Positions 26,825 through 36,082 of a DNA stretch of 64,000 nucleotides are shown in pieces. The notes below the pieces were generated by a model. That model did no database searches, was not told the DNA's origin, and saw only the letters and a program-made list of their open reading frames with translations. The stretch comes from Streptomyces sp. NBC_00659 (lineage in GTDB: Bacteria; Actinomycetota; Actinomycetes; Streptomycetales; Streptomycetaceae): assembly GCF_036226925.1 (NCBI RefSeq), contig NZ_CP109031.1:7688001-7752000 (forward strand), in the 5' to 3' direction. The translations under genes were made by a program, and so were the position numbers. The number at the start of each line of letters is the position of its first letter. The stretch's first letter is position 1.

Positions 26825-26870
26825 GACGGACGTTCACTCCTCAGCCGTACGCGGTCGCCGTCGGGAGGCC

Positions 26871-26896
26871 GGGCCGGGAGGACACCCTCCCGGCCC
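26871..26896 (-). terminator. Terminator after the osmoprotectant-binding protein gene
   Basis: Perfect 10-bp stem GGGCCGGGAG (26871-26880) and CTCCCGGCCC (26887-26896) with a 6-nt loop. It lies between the binding-protein stop and the ammonia-lyase start, both on the minus strand. Confidence 0.7.
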
Positions 26897-26932
26897 TGGG
26901 CACTCGTCAGGCTGCCGGTGCCGGTGCCGACG

Positions 26933-27883
26933 TCAGCTCAGTCCCGCCGAGGCCAGCCAGTTCTTGGCCACGTCCAGCGGATCCTTGCTGCCGTCCTGCA
27001 CCTCGCTGTTGAGCTTCACCAGGGTCTCGGTGTCGAGCTTCGCCGAGACGTCGTTGAGAACCGCGACTCCGGCCGCGGGCAGAGCGCTCTTGTATGTCAG
27101 GGGAGTGACATTCTCGAACCCGAAGAGATTCTTGGGATCCTGGAGCACGACGAACTTGTTCTTGCTGATTCCGGGGTCCGTCGTGAAGATGTCCGCGGCC
27201 TGGATGCTGTTCCCCTTCAGTGCCGCCACGGTCAGCGGGCCGCCCGCGTCCAGCGCCTTGAAACTCTTGAAATCGAGACCGTATACGGACTTCAGGCCCT
27301 TCAGGCCCTGCTGCCGGGTCTGGAACTCGGGCGAGCCGCCGACGACCAGGTTCTTCGCCACGTCGGCGAGGTCGCTGATGGTCGACTTGTCCGTGAGGTT
27401 GTACTTCTTGGCCGTCGCCTCGTTCAGGGCGACCGCGTCCTTGTCCTGGGCCTGGGACGGGATCAGCAGCGAGAGCTTGGGATCGAGCTTGGCCGAGATG
27501 GCCTGGCTGGTCTCCTCGACGGACGTCGGAGCGGCCTTGGCGTCCAGATAGGCGAGCAGCGCACCGTTGTACTCCGGAAGGACCGTGATCGTACCGTTCT
27601 TGATCAGACCGTACGTGGTCTCACGGCTGCCGATGTTCAGCTTGTAACTGACCTTTATGCCCTTGGACTTGAGGGCCTCGCCGTAGATGTCGGCGAGCAG
27701 GATGCTCTCGGGGAAGTTGTTGGAACCGACAACGACCGTACCGGCCTTGGCGGCGTCGCCCTTCAACGGGTCTTTGCCGTCCGTGTCGTTGGAGGAGCCG
27801 CAGCCCGTCAGCGCGGCAGCGGCCACAACCAGCAGGGAGACAGCGGAGGTTGCGGAGGTTCGAGTGCTTCTGGCGATGGTCAC
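26933..27883 (-). CDS. Glycine betaine/osmoprotectant ABC transporter substrate-binding lipoprotein
   Basis: A 316-residue OpuAC/ProX-like binding protein. The lipobox is ALTGC with Cys28. The mature part begins with VVVGSNNFPESILLADIYGE, typical of OpuCC/ProX proteins, and includes LPEYNGALLAYL. It should deliver betaine, choline or a similar compatible solute to the permease/ATPase set encoded at 32447-34964, which lacks its own binding protein. The GTG at 27883 is preferred because it gives a compact signal peptide; a TTG at 27904 is also possible. Confidence 0.88.
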   Translation of the reverse strand: MTIARSTRTSATSAVSLLVVAAAALTGCGSSNDTDGKDPLKGDAAKAGTVVVGSNNFPESILLADIYGEALKSKGIKVSYKLNIGSRETTYGLIKNGTITVLPEYNGALLAYLDAKAAPTSVEETSQAISAKLDPKLSLLIPSQAQDKDAVALNEATAKKYNLTDKSTISDLADVAKNLVVGGSPEFQTRQQGLKGLKSVYGLDFKSFKALDAGGPLTVAALKGNSIQAADIFTTDPGISKNKFVVLQDPKNLFGFENVTPLTYKSALPAAGVAVLNDVSAKLDTETLVKLNSEVQDGSKDPLDVAKNWLASAGLS

Positions 27884-28237
27884 TTGGTCATCCAGACTTG
27901 GCAATCGGTGGGGCGTTGGTGGCTGGTGGGCACGGGGTGACGGTCCTGACGATCCAATCGAGCCGCCTCAAGTACCGTCAAGACACGAATAGATCACTGA
28001 TGGGGACCGTACAGCTTCAGCCTGTAGGCGCAACGTGACCGAAACAGGAGCGAACCAGGCGTCTTCGCGTGCCACTTTTCGGTTGATCATGGCCGTACTC
28101 TGACGGCAGCCGCTAGTGTTGGCCGCGTCGAGGGCCCCCTTCCACTTGTCGGCCCGATCGCGCTGCTCGTGACCATGTGATCCATGCAGGCGGCCTGCTA
28201 CGAGGCTTCCAACGGGGAATGAAGTCAAGGAGGTTGG
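27884..28237. promoter_or_regulatory. Divergent promoter region, binding protein / conservon
   Basis: A 354-nt stretch between divergent genes. Apart from AAGGAGG just before the conservon start, no repeat, operator or RNA fold stood out. Confidence 0.4.
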
Positions 28238-30793
28238 GTGCCCGCGCACAGAAAAGCCGCCTCGGGGCAGCCGTCCAATGCTCTGAGGGCCGGCCGGACA
28301 CCGTCTCTGCTGGACCGCTGGCCCTTCCGCCGGAAACTCAATGTTCTGGTGATCGTGCCGCTCGCGGTCATCTCCGTGATGCTCGCCTATGTCGTCTCCG
28401 GCGAGATCGGCCGGGCCCGGTCCGCCGCCGACACCGCCCAACTCGTCCGCGACAGCGCACAGGTGACGAAACTCATCGACGCCGTGCAGACCGAGCACCG
28501 GCAGGCCCTCCTGGTCTCGCTGCGCTACGAGGCCGCGCCCTCGGCGAAGAGCGCGCCGGACACCGCCGCCTACCTGGCCGCGCAGACGCATGTCGGCACC
28601 CGCATCGAAGCGGTCCGGGCCGCCTACGGCGACCGGCTGCCCGACGGCGAGGCCCAGGCGCTGAAGGAGCTCGAAGGCCTGGACAGCCTCCGCAAGACCG
28701 TCGAGCAGGGGCCGATCCCCGCCGACAACATCGACCCCGCCTACGGATCGGTGATCGAGGGGCTCATCGACGGCCTCGGTCTCGGCCGGTCGGGCAGCGA
28801 GTCCTCCGCGTCCGCGGGCAATCTGCTCGACGCGCTGCTGCGCGCCGACACCGCCCACGCGTCCTTCGAGACCAGCGTCTTCGCCGCCCGCACCCGTGAC
28901 TCCAACGCGCTCATCGAGTTCACCGGCGCCGTCGGCGACTACGACCAGTACACCTACCAGGCCGAGCGGTTCACGCGGTTCGCCGGTACGGAACAGGGCA
29001 GCGACCTCGCTGAGATCGAGCACAGCCCGTACCAGAGCGTCATCACCCAGCACTGGGCCGCGCTCCAGGTCGACACCGGAGCGCTGGTCGCCGAGAACGC
29101 GACACAGCTGCGGGCCGCGCTCGACGAGGCGCTGCGCGCCGGTCCCACCTATGAGCGGCAGGCCGAGAACCGGCTGAAGATCGTCCAGTCGCTGATCGGC
29201 GGCATCGCGGGGAACGCCCAGTCCGCGTCGAACTCCGCCTGGTGGCGGGTGGTCTGGCTGATCGCCGGCATCCTGGCCGCCTTCGCGGCCTGGCTGCTGT
29301 TCTCCGTGCTGACCCGGCGTTCCGTGGTGCGCACCGTACGGACCCTCACGGCGGCGGCCCAGCATGTGGCCGGTGCCGCGGGGAGCGAGCTCGCCCGCGT
29401 CGCGGACGACGACGCCGACGACGCGAGCCCGCCGCGGCTGGAGGCCGTTCCCGTGCTGGTGCGCGACGAGATCGGTGAACTGGCCGAAGCCTTCAACCAG
29501 GTTCAGGTGACGGCGAGCGCACTGCTGGAACGCCAGGTCGTCAGCCGGCGCAACATCGCCGAGATGTTCGGCAACGTCGGCCGCCGGGTCAGCAATCTGA
29601 CGGCCCGCCAACTCGCCCTGATCGACTCGGTGGAGCGCGGCGAGACCGACCCCGAGGTGCTGGACCGGCTCTACCGCATCGACCACATCGCCGTCCGTCT
29701 CCAGCGCAACGCCGACAGCCTCATGCTGCTCGCGGGGATCAGCGAGACCGGTCTGAACACCGAACCGATGCGGCTCAGCAACATCGTCCGTGCCTCGCTC
29801 GGCCAGATCGAGGGCTTCCAGCGGGTGACTCCGCACGCCGAGGGCGACGTCACCGTCGTCCCCGACATCGTCGGCGATCTGACCCTCATGCTCGCCGAAC
29901 TCCTGGAGAACGCCGTGATGTTCTCCCCGGCGACCAGCGGCGTCGAGGTCGTCCTGCGGCCCCGGCACCAAGGGGGCGGAGCCCTCGTCGAGATCATCGA
30001 CCACGGACTCGGCATGAGCCCCGAGCGGCTGGCGCAGGAGAACGCCCGGCTGATCCGGCGCGAGCGCCTCGACCTGGCGCCGACGGAGGTGCTCGGTCTG
30101 TTCGTGGTCGGCGGTCTGTCCCGGCGCTGGGGCATCGAGGTCGCCCTGTCCCGTACCCCGGGCGGCGGTGTCACCGCCACCGTCGCGGTGCCCGCGGCCC
30201 ACCTCGTTCCCGGCGACCAGGCCGCCGCCGCGGTACGGGCCCCGCGGATGCAGCCGGCCGCGCGCCGTCCCGGCCCCGGTGAGCCGCGCAAGGCGCGGCT
30301 CGAGGCGCCGGCCGGACCCGCGGGCCTGCCCCGCAGGGTGCCCTCGCGGCCCCGTGGCGCCGAGCCCCCCAACCACGCCCGCCGTTCGGAGGCGGCGGAC
30401 ACCGGCGCCGAGCGCGCGACGACGCACGGCGGTGCCCGGCCCGGCACCGCAGCCGACCCGGCACCCACCGGCCCGGCGCGGTCCGGCGATACCGGTCCGC
30501 TGCGCCGCAGGGTGCGCGGGGCGACCCTGTCGGCCGGCACCGCCGCGAGCCGGCTCCCCAGACCCACCGAACCACCCACCCACCGCAGGCCGCCCTCCTG
30601 GCAGCCCACGGACGCCGAGGCCGCGCGCTCCGAACTCGACGAGTTCGAGGCCGCCGTGCTGCGGGCCGAACGCGAGAGCGCGACCGAGGACCACTCGACA
30701 GCGGTGACCCGGCCGGGTGGCAGAACCGGCGGTCCCACCGGGACCGGCACCCAGAACAGAAGACCCTCTTCCCCGGAAGGCATGAGCACGTGA
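28238..30793 (+). CDS. Conservon kinase-like protein (NIT sensor, HATPase)
   Basis: An 851-residue membrane protein, CvnA-like, first gene of a conservon. After an N-terminal membrane segment (about residues 35-57) comes a nitrate/nitrite-sensing (NIT) type domain (about 60-310), then a second membrane segment near 335-355, a HAMP-like region, DHIAVRLQRNADSLMLLAG, and an HATPase_c domain with the N-box ELLENAVMFSP and IIDHGLGMSP. The last 190 residues are a Pro/Arg-rich tail. Such proteins resemble histidine kinases but feed a roadblock/GTPase module instead of a response regulator. The GTG at 28238 has AAGGAGG 4 nt upstream. The stop overlaps the next gene by 4 nt (GTGA). Confidence 0.92.
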   Translation: MPAHRKAASGQPSNALRAGRTPSLLDRWPFRRKLNVLVIVPLAVISVMLAYVVSGEIGRARSAADTAQLVRDSAQVTKLIDAVQTEHRQALLVSLRYEAAPSAKSAPDTAAYLAAQTHVGTRIEAVRAAYGDRLPDGEAQALKELEGLDSLRKTVEQGPIPADNIDPAYGSVIEGLIDGLGLGRSGSESSASAGNLLDALLRADTAHASFETSVFAARTRDSNALIEFTGAVGDYDQYTYQAERFTRFAGTEQGSDLAEIEHSPYQSVITQHWAALQVDTGALVAENATQLRAALDEALRAGPTYERQAENRLKIVQSLIGGIAGNAQSASNSAWWRVVWLIAGILAAFAAWLLFSVLTRRSVVRTVRTLTAAAQHVAGAAGSELARVADDDADDASPPRLEAVPVLVRDEIGELAEAFNQVQVTASALLERQVVSRRNIAEMFGNVGRRVSNLTARQLALIDSVERGETDPEVLDRLYRIDHIAVRLQRNADSLMLLAGISETGLNTEPMRLSNIVRASLGQIEGFQRVTPHAEGDVTVVPDIVGDLTLMLAELLENAVMFSPATSGVEVVLRPRHQGGGALVEIIDHGLGMSPERLAQENARLIRRERLDLAPTEVLGLFVVGGLSRRWGIEVALSRTPGGGVTATVAVPAAHLVPGDQAAAAVRAPRMQPAARRPGPGEPRKARLEAPAGPAGLPRRVPSRPRGAEPPNHARRSEAADTGAERATTHGGARPGTAADPAPTGPARSGDTGPLRRRVRGATLSAGTAASRLPRPTEPPTHRRPPSWQPTDAEAARSELDEFEAAVLRAERESATEDHSTAVTRPGGRTGGPTGTGTQNRRPSSPEGMST

Positions 30794-31269
30794 CGATGTG
30801 GACAGGCGGGCCCGAGTCCCGGACAGCGGAACCCGCGGCGGACGTGAAGGCCGCCGCTGCCGACTTCAACTGGCTGCTCAACCGATTCGCCACCGAGACG
30901 GCCGGGGTCGTGGACGTGATCGGTGTCTCCTCCGACGGGCTGCTCATCGCGGTGTCCCAACTGCGCGGCCAGGCCGACTCCGAGCGGCTCGCGGCGATCG
31001 TCTCCGGAATCACCAGCCTCGCCATGGGGGCCTCGGGCAACTACGGCCTCGGCAGCCTCAACAAGGTCATCATCGACCTGGAGGAAGGGCATGTGCTGGT
31101 GTCCGCGCTCGGCGCCGGGGCGGTGCTCGGCGTGGTCACCTCGAAGGAGGCGAAACTCGGCAACATCGCCTACGAGATGACCCTCTTCGCCAACCGGGCC
31201 GGTGCCGTGCTGAGTCCGCAACTGGTGATGGAGCTGAAGAGAACCGTGGGCGTCGCACCGGCCGGCTGA
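30790..31269 (+). CDS. Conservon roadblock/LC7 protein
   Basis: A 159-residue CvnB-like roadblock/LC7-domain protein. This is a small alpha/beta fold with VVDVIGVSSDGLLIAVSQL and LIVDLEEGHVLVSALG-like strands (here VIIDLEEGHVLVSALGAGAVLGVV). In other bacteria such proteins act as GTPase-activating partners of the MglA-like GTPase, which is encoded two genes downstream. The GTG at 30790 overlaps the CvnA stop; an ATG two codons later is an alternative. The position second in the cluster is invariant in conservons. Confidence 0.93.
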   Translation: MTMWTGGPESRTAEPAADVKAAAADFNWLLNRFATETAGVVDVIGVSSDGLLIAVSQLRGQADSERLAAIVSGITSLAMGASGNYGLGSLNKVIIDLEEGHVLVSALGAGAVLGVVTSKEAKLGNIAYEMTLFANRAGAVLSPQLVMELKRTVGVAPAG

Positions 31270-31327
31270 TGTCCGACGGCGCGTCACATGACCGGTGACG
31301 CGCGCACAGGTGAAGGGGGAGGACGTG

Positions 31328-31759
31328 ATGACGTCCGGCGAGCCATTGGCCGGCGGCGGCGCCGAACGGGGAGCGGAACGCCCCGCCTCGGTCGTCCGGC
31401 CGTTCCTGTTGACCGCGGGACGGATCGCCGGCGGCGACAGTCTCGTACCGCCGATCCCGATCGAGACACAGGTGGTGGCAACGAATGTGGGACTGGCGAC
31501 GCTGGACCGCTTCGTCTTCGACCAGCACCGCGACATCATCATGGTCTGCCGTGAGCCGCAGTCGCTCGCGGAGATCGCGGCGAGGCTCCGGATGCACTTG
31601 AATGTGGTCCGGGTTCTCGCCGACGACCTGCGCGCCGACGGTCAACTGGCCCTGTACGCGCCGCAGGCCCGCTCCAACCGCGATGTCACTGTTCTGCGAA
31701 GGGTGATCGATGGTCTCCGAGCTGTCCCCGACTCCCGGGGCTCGATCCGTGAGGGATGA
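31328..31759 (+). CDS. Conservon DUF742 protein
   Basis: A 143-residue CvnC-like DUF742 protein. It has the family pattern SVVRPFLLTAGRI near the N-terminus, a winged-helix-like middle (ICREPQSLAEIAARLRMHLNVVRVLADDL, split here by Val/Cys variations), and the C-terminal LRRVIDGLRAVP. A DNA-binding or adaptor role is proposed for the family but not settled. The ATG at 31328 has GGGGGAGG 5 nt upstream and is preferred over GTG 31325 and the GTG at 31295. Its last 50 nt overlap the GTPase gene in another frame, as is common in conservons. Confidence 0.9.
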   Translation: MTSGEPLAGGGAERGAERPASVVRPFLLTAGRIAGGDSLVPPIPIETQVVATNVGLATLDRFVFDQHRDIIMVCREPQSLAEIAARLRMHLNVVRVLADDLRADGQLALYAPQARSNRDVTVLRRVIDGLRAVPDSRGSIREG

Positions 31760-32348
31760 CGACGGGCGTCCCCGGCCGCCGCTGCCGGTCAAGATGGTGA
31801 TCGCGGGCGGCTTCGGCGTGGGCAAGACCACGACGGTGGGGGCCATTTCGGAGATCGAGCCGCTGACCACCGAGGCGTCCATCACCTCGGTCGCCGCCGG
31901 TGTCGACGACCTCTCCCACACCCCGGAGAAGGTGACGACGACCGTCGCCATGGACTTCGGCTGCGTCACCCTCGATCCGACCCTGAAGCTCTACCTGTTC
32001 GGGACCCCCGGCCAGGAACGGTTCGGGTTCATGTGGGACGACCTCGTCGAGGGCGCGCTCGGCGGACTAGTCATCGTCGACACCCGGCGGCTCGACGACT
32101 GCTACGCGGCCGTGGACTACTTCGAGCACCGGGACATCCCCTTCGCGGTGGCCGTCAACGCCTTCGACGGTCGGGTCGAACACGATCTGAACGACGTACG
32201 GTGGGCCCTCGACGTCGCCGACCATGTGCCGCTGACCGTGTTCGACGCCCGCGACCGGGGGTCCGTACGCGACGCCCTGCTCATCGTCCTCGAACACGCC
32301 CTGGCCAGGGCCGAGAGAGCGGCGCACACTCCGGGAGAGCGTCCCTGA
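31710..32348 (+). CDS. Conservon GTP-binding protein (MglA/Rab-like)
   Basis: A 212-residue CvnD-like small GTPase. The P-loop is AGGFGVGKTTTVGA (about residues 32-45), switch II is GTPGQERFGFMWDD, and NAFDG serves as the base-recognition motif. Conservon GTPases are thought to cycle on the membrane with the roadblock partner. The ATG at 31710 has AAGGGTG 7 nt upstream and lies inside the DUF742 gene. The cluster ends here; the cytochrome P450 found in some conservons is absent. A strong bidirectional hairpin follows. Confidence 0.93.
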   Translation: MVSELSPTPGARSVRDDDGRPRPPLPVKMVIAGGFGVGKTTTVGAISEIEPLTTEASITSVAAGVDDLSHTPEKVTTTVAMDFGCVTLDPTLKLYLFGTPGQERFGFMWDDLVEGALGGLVIVDTRRLDDCYAAVDYFEHRDIPFAVAVNAFDGRVEHDLNDVRWALDVADHVPLTVFDARDRGSVRDALLIVLEHALARAERAAHTPGERP

Positions 32349-32389
32349 GCGAGGGCACGTGCCGCCCGCAGGTTCCGGCCGGGACGAGG

Positions 32390-32420
32390 ACGGGGACGGC
32401 CCGAAGGCCGTCCCCGTTGT
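32390..32420. terminator. Bidirectional terminator between conservon and ABC permease genes
   Basis: Perfect 12-bp stem ACGGGGACGGCC (32390-32401) and GGCCGTCCCCGT (32406-32417), with a tetraloop. It lies between convergent genes. Confidence 0.85.
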
Positions 32421-32446
32421 GGTGGTACCGCTACCGGGTGGTGTCG

Positions 32447-33121
32447 CTACGCGGCGCGGCGCCTGCGTACGCCGGGTGAGACCGTCACCCGGCCCACGGC
32501 CCAGAACAGCACGAGGACGAGCAGTGCGAGAACGGCCGTGAGGGCGGCTCCGCCGGCCACCTTCTCGTAGTTGTGCTGGTACAGGCCGTCCAGGATGTAG
32601 CGGCCGACCCCGCCGAGGGACACGTAGGCCGCGATCGTGGCCGTCGAGACGATCTGGACCGTCGCCGAGCGCAGCCCGCTGAGGATCAATGGCAGCGCCG
32701 CCGGGACCTCGACCTGGAAGAGGATCCGTGCCTCCGGCATGCCCATGCCGCGGGCGGCGTCGACAGGGGAGGGATCCACGGTGCGGACCGCCTCGTAGGT
32801 GGTGATGAGGACCGGCGGGATCGCCAGTACCACGAGCGGGATCATCACCGGCACGATGCCGAGGCCCAGCCAGACGAACATCAGGACCAGGAGCCCGAAG
32901 GTCGGCAGTGCGCGCGCCCCGGCGGACACGAAGGCCAGGGCGTTGCCGCCGCGCCCGGTGTGCCCGGTGACCAGGCCGATCGGCAGACCGATGGCCGAGG
33001 CGATCGCGAGGGCCGCGGCCGTGTACTGGACGTGCTCCCACAGGCGCTGCGGGATGCCGTCGTAGCCGTGCCAGTGCGAGCCGTCGCTGAAGAAGGCCTG
33101 CATGAAGTTCAGTACGTTCAC
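32447..33121 (-). CDS. Osmoprotectant ABC transporter permease (OpuCB/OpuCD-like)
   Basis: A 224-residue BPD_transp_1 permease with about five to six membrane segments and the EAA loop EAVRTVDPSPVDAARGMGMPEARILFQVEVP. It is the last gene of the ATPase-permease-permease operon. The GTG at 33121 overlaps the upstream permease stop by 4 nt (GTGA). A longer frame runs to 33988 but covers the other permease out of phase. It should pair with the second permease and the OpuCA-like ATPase to import betaine or choline type solutes supplied by the lipoprotein at 26933-27883. Confidence 0.9.
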   Translation of the reverse strand: MNVLNFMQAFFSDGSHWHGYDGIPQRLWEHVQYTAAALAIASAIGLPIGLVTGHTGRGGNALAFVSAGARALPTFGLLVLMFVWLGLGIVPVMIPLVVLAIPPVLITTYEAVRTVDPSPVDAARGMGMPEARILFQVEVPAALPLILSGLRSATVQIVSTATIAAYVSLGGVGRYILDGLYQHNYEKVAGGAALTAVLALLVLVLFWAVGRVTVSPGVRRRRAA

Positions 33122-33828
33122 GAGGCGCCCTCCGTGAGGTCGGCGCCGGCGTCCGCGGTCGTGGCCCCGGAGCGTCCGGCGGCGCCGCCGGACGGCGGCT
33201 GCCAGGGGGTGAGGACCCGCCGCAGCAGGACCAGCAGGGCGTCGATCACGACCGCGAGGACGGCGATGGTGACCACCGCGGTCACGGCGAGCCGGGGGAG
33301 ACCGTACAGCTGCGCGTAGGTCAGCAGATTCCCGAACGCGCCTTGGTTGCCGATCAGCGCGCCGACGCTCACCAGGCTGATGCTCGAGGCGACGGCCACA
33401 CGCAGACCCGCCATGATCGCCGGTACGGCGATGGGCAGTTGGACCTGGAAGTAGCGGCGCACGACACCGATGCCCATGGCCGAGGCGGCGGCGTTCGTCT
33501 CCTCGGGGACCGAGCGCACCCCGTCGACCACCGCCGGGACGAGCACGACGAGGCTGTACAGGCACAGCGGGATCATCACGGTCAGCAGGCTCAGCCCGGT
33601 GTAGTCGATGAGCACCACGAAGAAGGCGATGGAGGGGATCGCGTAGAGCACCGTCGAGGTCCACAGCACCGGCGCGTAGAGCCAGTCGTAGTGGACGCAC
33701 AGCAGTCCGATCGGCACGGCCAGCAGCAACCCGGCCAGCACGGGGACGAGGGCCTCCTCCATATGGAGGGCGATCAGGCCGGCATAGCTGTGCTGGATGG
33801 CGCTCGGAATGTGGAAGAACCCGTTCAT
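33118..33828 (-). CDS. Osmoprotectant ABC transporter permease
   Basis: A 236-residue membrane permease with several hydrophobic segments from residue 15 on and the EAA loop SVPEETNAAASAMGIGVVRRYFQVQLPIA. The last 25 residues are a Gly/Ala-rich hydrophilic tail. The start overlaps the ATPase stop by 4 nt and its stop overlaps the next permease. The three genes are thus translationally coupled and form the membrane and energising parts of one importer. Confidence 0.9.
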   Translation of the reverse strand: MNGFFHIPSAIQHSYAGLIALHMEEALVPVLAGLLLAVPIGLLCVHYDWLYAPVLWTSTVLYAIPSIAFFVVLIDYTGLSLLTVMIPLCLYSLVVLVPAVVDGVRSVPEETNAAASAMGIGVVRRYFQVQLPIAVPAIMAGLRVAVASSISLVSVGALIGNQGAFGNLLTYAQLYGLPRLAVTAVVTIAVLAVVIDALLVLLRRVLTPWQPPSGGAAGRSGATTADAGADLTEGAS

Positions 33829-34964
33829 CGCGCGGCCTTCGCCGTCGCCGTCTCCTGCGGGGCGTCCGCCGCCCGGCGCTTCCGGGCCGCCCGGATCGCC
33901 GCGGCGACCGTCTCCTGCCCGGCGACCCCGAGGACCTTCCCGGAGCCGTCGACGCCGACGGCCTGGCCGGTCGGCGACAGCACGGCACGGTCCAGCGCGA
34001 CCCGCAGCGAGTCGCGGCCCACCTCGAAGCTCGGGCCGTACGGTTCGAGGTCCGCGACGTCTCCGCCCCAGGTGCCGGGGTCGGCCCAGCCGAGCGGCCT
34101 GCCGTCGGCGTCGGTCACCAGCACGGGCGTCCCTTCCGGGTCGCGTCCGGCGATCTCCCGCCAGTCGGAGCCGACGGGGAAGACCCGGGAGCGGTCGAGT
34201 CCGAGATCGCGGGTGGAGAGGAACGACAGACCGCGGATGCCCCGGTCCGCGCCGAGGAACCGTTCGACGAACGGATCGGCCGGCGCCGAGAGGATCTCGT
34301 CGGGGGCCGCGAACTGGGCGAGCTTGCCGCCGGTGCGCAGCACGGCGATGCGGTCGCCGATGGTGATGGCCTCGTCCATGTCGTGGGTGACGAACACGAT
34401 GGCCTTGCCCAGTTCGCCCTGGATGCGCAGCAACTCCTCCTGGAGTCCCCGGCGTACGACCGGGTCGACCGCGGAGAACGGCTCGTCCATGAGCAGGATG
34501 GGCGGGTCGGCCGCCAACGCGCGGGCGACGCCGACCCGTTGCTGCTGACCGCCGGAGAGCTGGTACGGATAGCGGCGGGCCAGGGCCGGGTCGAGGCCGA
34601 CCCGTTCCATCAGTTCCGCGGCGCGCTCCCGGGCGCGCTGCTTGGACCAGCCGAGCAGCCGGGGCACCGTGGCGATGTTGTCGACGATGGTCCGGTGCTG
34701 GAAGAGGCCGGCGTTCTGGATGACGTAACCCATGGAGCGGCGCAGGGTGTTGACCGGGCGGGTGCGGATGTCCTCGCCGTCGACCCGGATGGTGCCGCTG
34801 CTCGGCTCGATCATGCGGTTGATCATGCGGAGCGTGGTGGTCTTGCCGCAGCCCGAAGGTCCGACGAGAACGGTGATGGAGTGATCCGGTATCTGGAGGG
34901 ACAGGCGATCGACGGCCACCGTGCCGTCGGAGTATCGCTTGCTGACATCTTCGATGGCTATCAA
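33825..34964 (-). CDS. Osmoprotectant ABC transporter ATP-binding protein (OpuCA/ProV-like)
   Basis: A 379-residue ATPase. Walker A is GPSGCGKTT, the Q-loop follows, the signature is LSGGQQQR, and Walker B is ILLMDEPFSAVDP. The C-terminal 120 residues form a CBS-like regulatory region (about 255-365, with VFPVGSDWREIAGRDPEGTPVLVTDADGRPLG-type strands). Such regions sense ionic strength in OpuA-type transporters, although only a partial resemblance can be seen here. The start appears to be TTG at 34964 with AAGGG about 9 nt upstream. It heads the operon. Confidence 0.92.
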   Translation of the reverse strand: MIAIEDVSKRYSDGTVAVDRLSLQIPDHSITVLVGPSGCGKTTTLRMINRMIEPSSGTIRVDGEDIRTRPVNTLRRSMGYVIQNAGLFQHRTIVDNIATVPRLLGWSKQRARERAAELMERVGLDPALARRYPYQLSGGQQQRVGVARALAADPPILLMDEPFSAVDPVVRRGLQEELLRIQGELGKAIVFVTHDMDEAITIGDRIAVLRTGGKLAQFAAPDEILSAPADPFVERFLGADRGIRGLSFLSTRDLGLDRSRVFPVGSDWREIAGRDPEGTPVLVTDADGRPLGWADPGTWGGDVADLEPYGPSFEVGRDSLRVALDRAVLSPTGQAVGVDGSGKVLGVAGQETVAAAIRAARKRRAADAPQETATAKAAR

Positions 34965-35167
34965 GCGTCGAAACCCTTCGGGAACGGCCTAGCCCGCGCG
35001 TGGCGCGATCACGTGCACGAGGGTGCGTAGTCTAGTCAGACGATGTTCGTTCCCGGCCATGACAGATCGTGAATGTCGTGCGTACGTCCGCTTTTCCCGG
35101 GCGCGCCCGGCCTCCCGGCCTCGCGGGATCCCGGTCAACTCCGCCTCGGGCCCGTACCGTTCGGTGA

Positions 35168-35974
35168 TCAGCCCTCGGAACCCACGGGAGCCGAGCCCGC
35201 GGTGACCAGTTCCCGCGGGCGCTCGTTCTCCCGGAGCTGCGGGCTCCGCTCCGCGGGCCCGCGGCCACCCTGCCGCCACAGCCACGCGATGTCGCGGCCG
35301 AACGACCACACGAGCAGCGCGAGCGCGGTCAGCACGGCGGCCATCTCCGCGTCGTACGGCAGGAGTCCGGAGCCCGCGACCAGCAGGATGACGCCCTGGA
35401 GGGCCGCCACCGTCTTGCGCGCCATGCTCGGCGGCAGCTCGCCGTTCAGCCACGGCATCACCCGGGCGGCGGCGACGAACGCGTACCGCATCGTGCCGAT
35501 CAGCAGCACCCACGGACCGAGGGACATCCCGACGTACACGCTCAGCACGAGGATCAGGAACGCGTCCACCTCCATGTCGAAGCGGGCGCCCAGGGCCGAG
35601 GACGTGCCGGTCCGCCGGGCCACCTTGCCGTCGACGCCGTCGAGGATCAGCGCGACCGCCGTCAGACCGACCAGCAGGCTGACCGGCGGCGAGCTCTCGA
35701 AGGAGTCCGCGACCAGCGCGGTGACTCCGCCCACCAGGATCGCGCGGCCGAGCGTGACCCGGTTGGCGGGTCCGAAGGAACGGGGCTGTGTGCGCCGCAG
35801 CGCGCGGGTGAGCACCGCCCAGGTGGCGAACGCGAACACCAGGCCGGTCAGCCAGCCCGCGGGCCCCATCCCGATCGCCGTGCCCAGCAGGGCCAGGACC
35901 AGGAGCTGCACGCCGGCTCCCACCATGGTCTCCTGCTGGGGAAGCCTTGCGCCGTACATGTTGTTCAGGGCCAC
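35168..35974 (-). CDS. CDP-alcohol phosphatidyltransferase family membrane protein
   Basis: A 268-residue integral membrane enzyme of the CDP-OH-P transferase family. It transfers a phospho-group from a CDP-activated lipid or alcohol to an acceptor alcohol. The catalytic motif D-G-x2-G-x2-A-R-x7-G-x3-D-x3-D is complete (DGVDGKVARRTG...GARFDMEVD, about residues 112-137). About six membrane segments surround it. The acceptor is unknown. The GTG at 35974 has GGAGG 7 nt upstream. It is divergent, by 108 nt, from the dehydrogenase that begins the GTP-cyclohydrolase-associated locus, so it may add a phosphoalcohol to that pathway's product (inference). Confidence 0.88.
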   Translation of the reverse strand: MALNNMYGARLPQQETMVGAGVQLLVLALLGTAIGMGPAGWLTGLVFAFATWAVLTRALRRTQPRSFGPANRVTLGRAILVGGVTALVADSFESSPPVSLLVGLTAVALILDGVDGKVARRTGTSSALGARFDMEVDAFLILVLSVYVGMSLGPWVLLIGTMRYAFVAAARVMPWLNGELPPSMARKTVAALQGVILLVAGSGLLPYDAEMAAVLTALALLVWSFGRDIAWLWRQGGRGPAERSPQLRENERPRELVTAGSAPVGSEG

Positions 35975-36082
35975 CGCAGATCCTCCGGCCGAATGACAGA
36001 TTCGATCAACGCCGCGTACCGTGTGCGCGACTTGTCACTGCTCCGTACGTGAAGATCTGCGGAATCGTTCAGGGGGACGCTC

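Noticed and set aside
32447..33988. A 513-codon frame joining one permease with upstream sequence
   Set aside because: The upstream part lies over the second permease in a wrong frame. The GTG at 33121 overlaps the previous stop and gives a normal permease.
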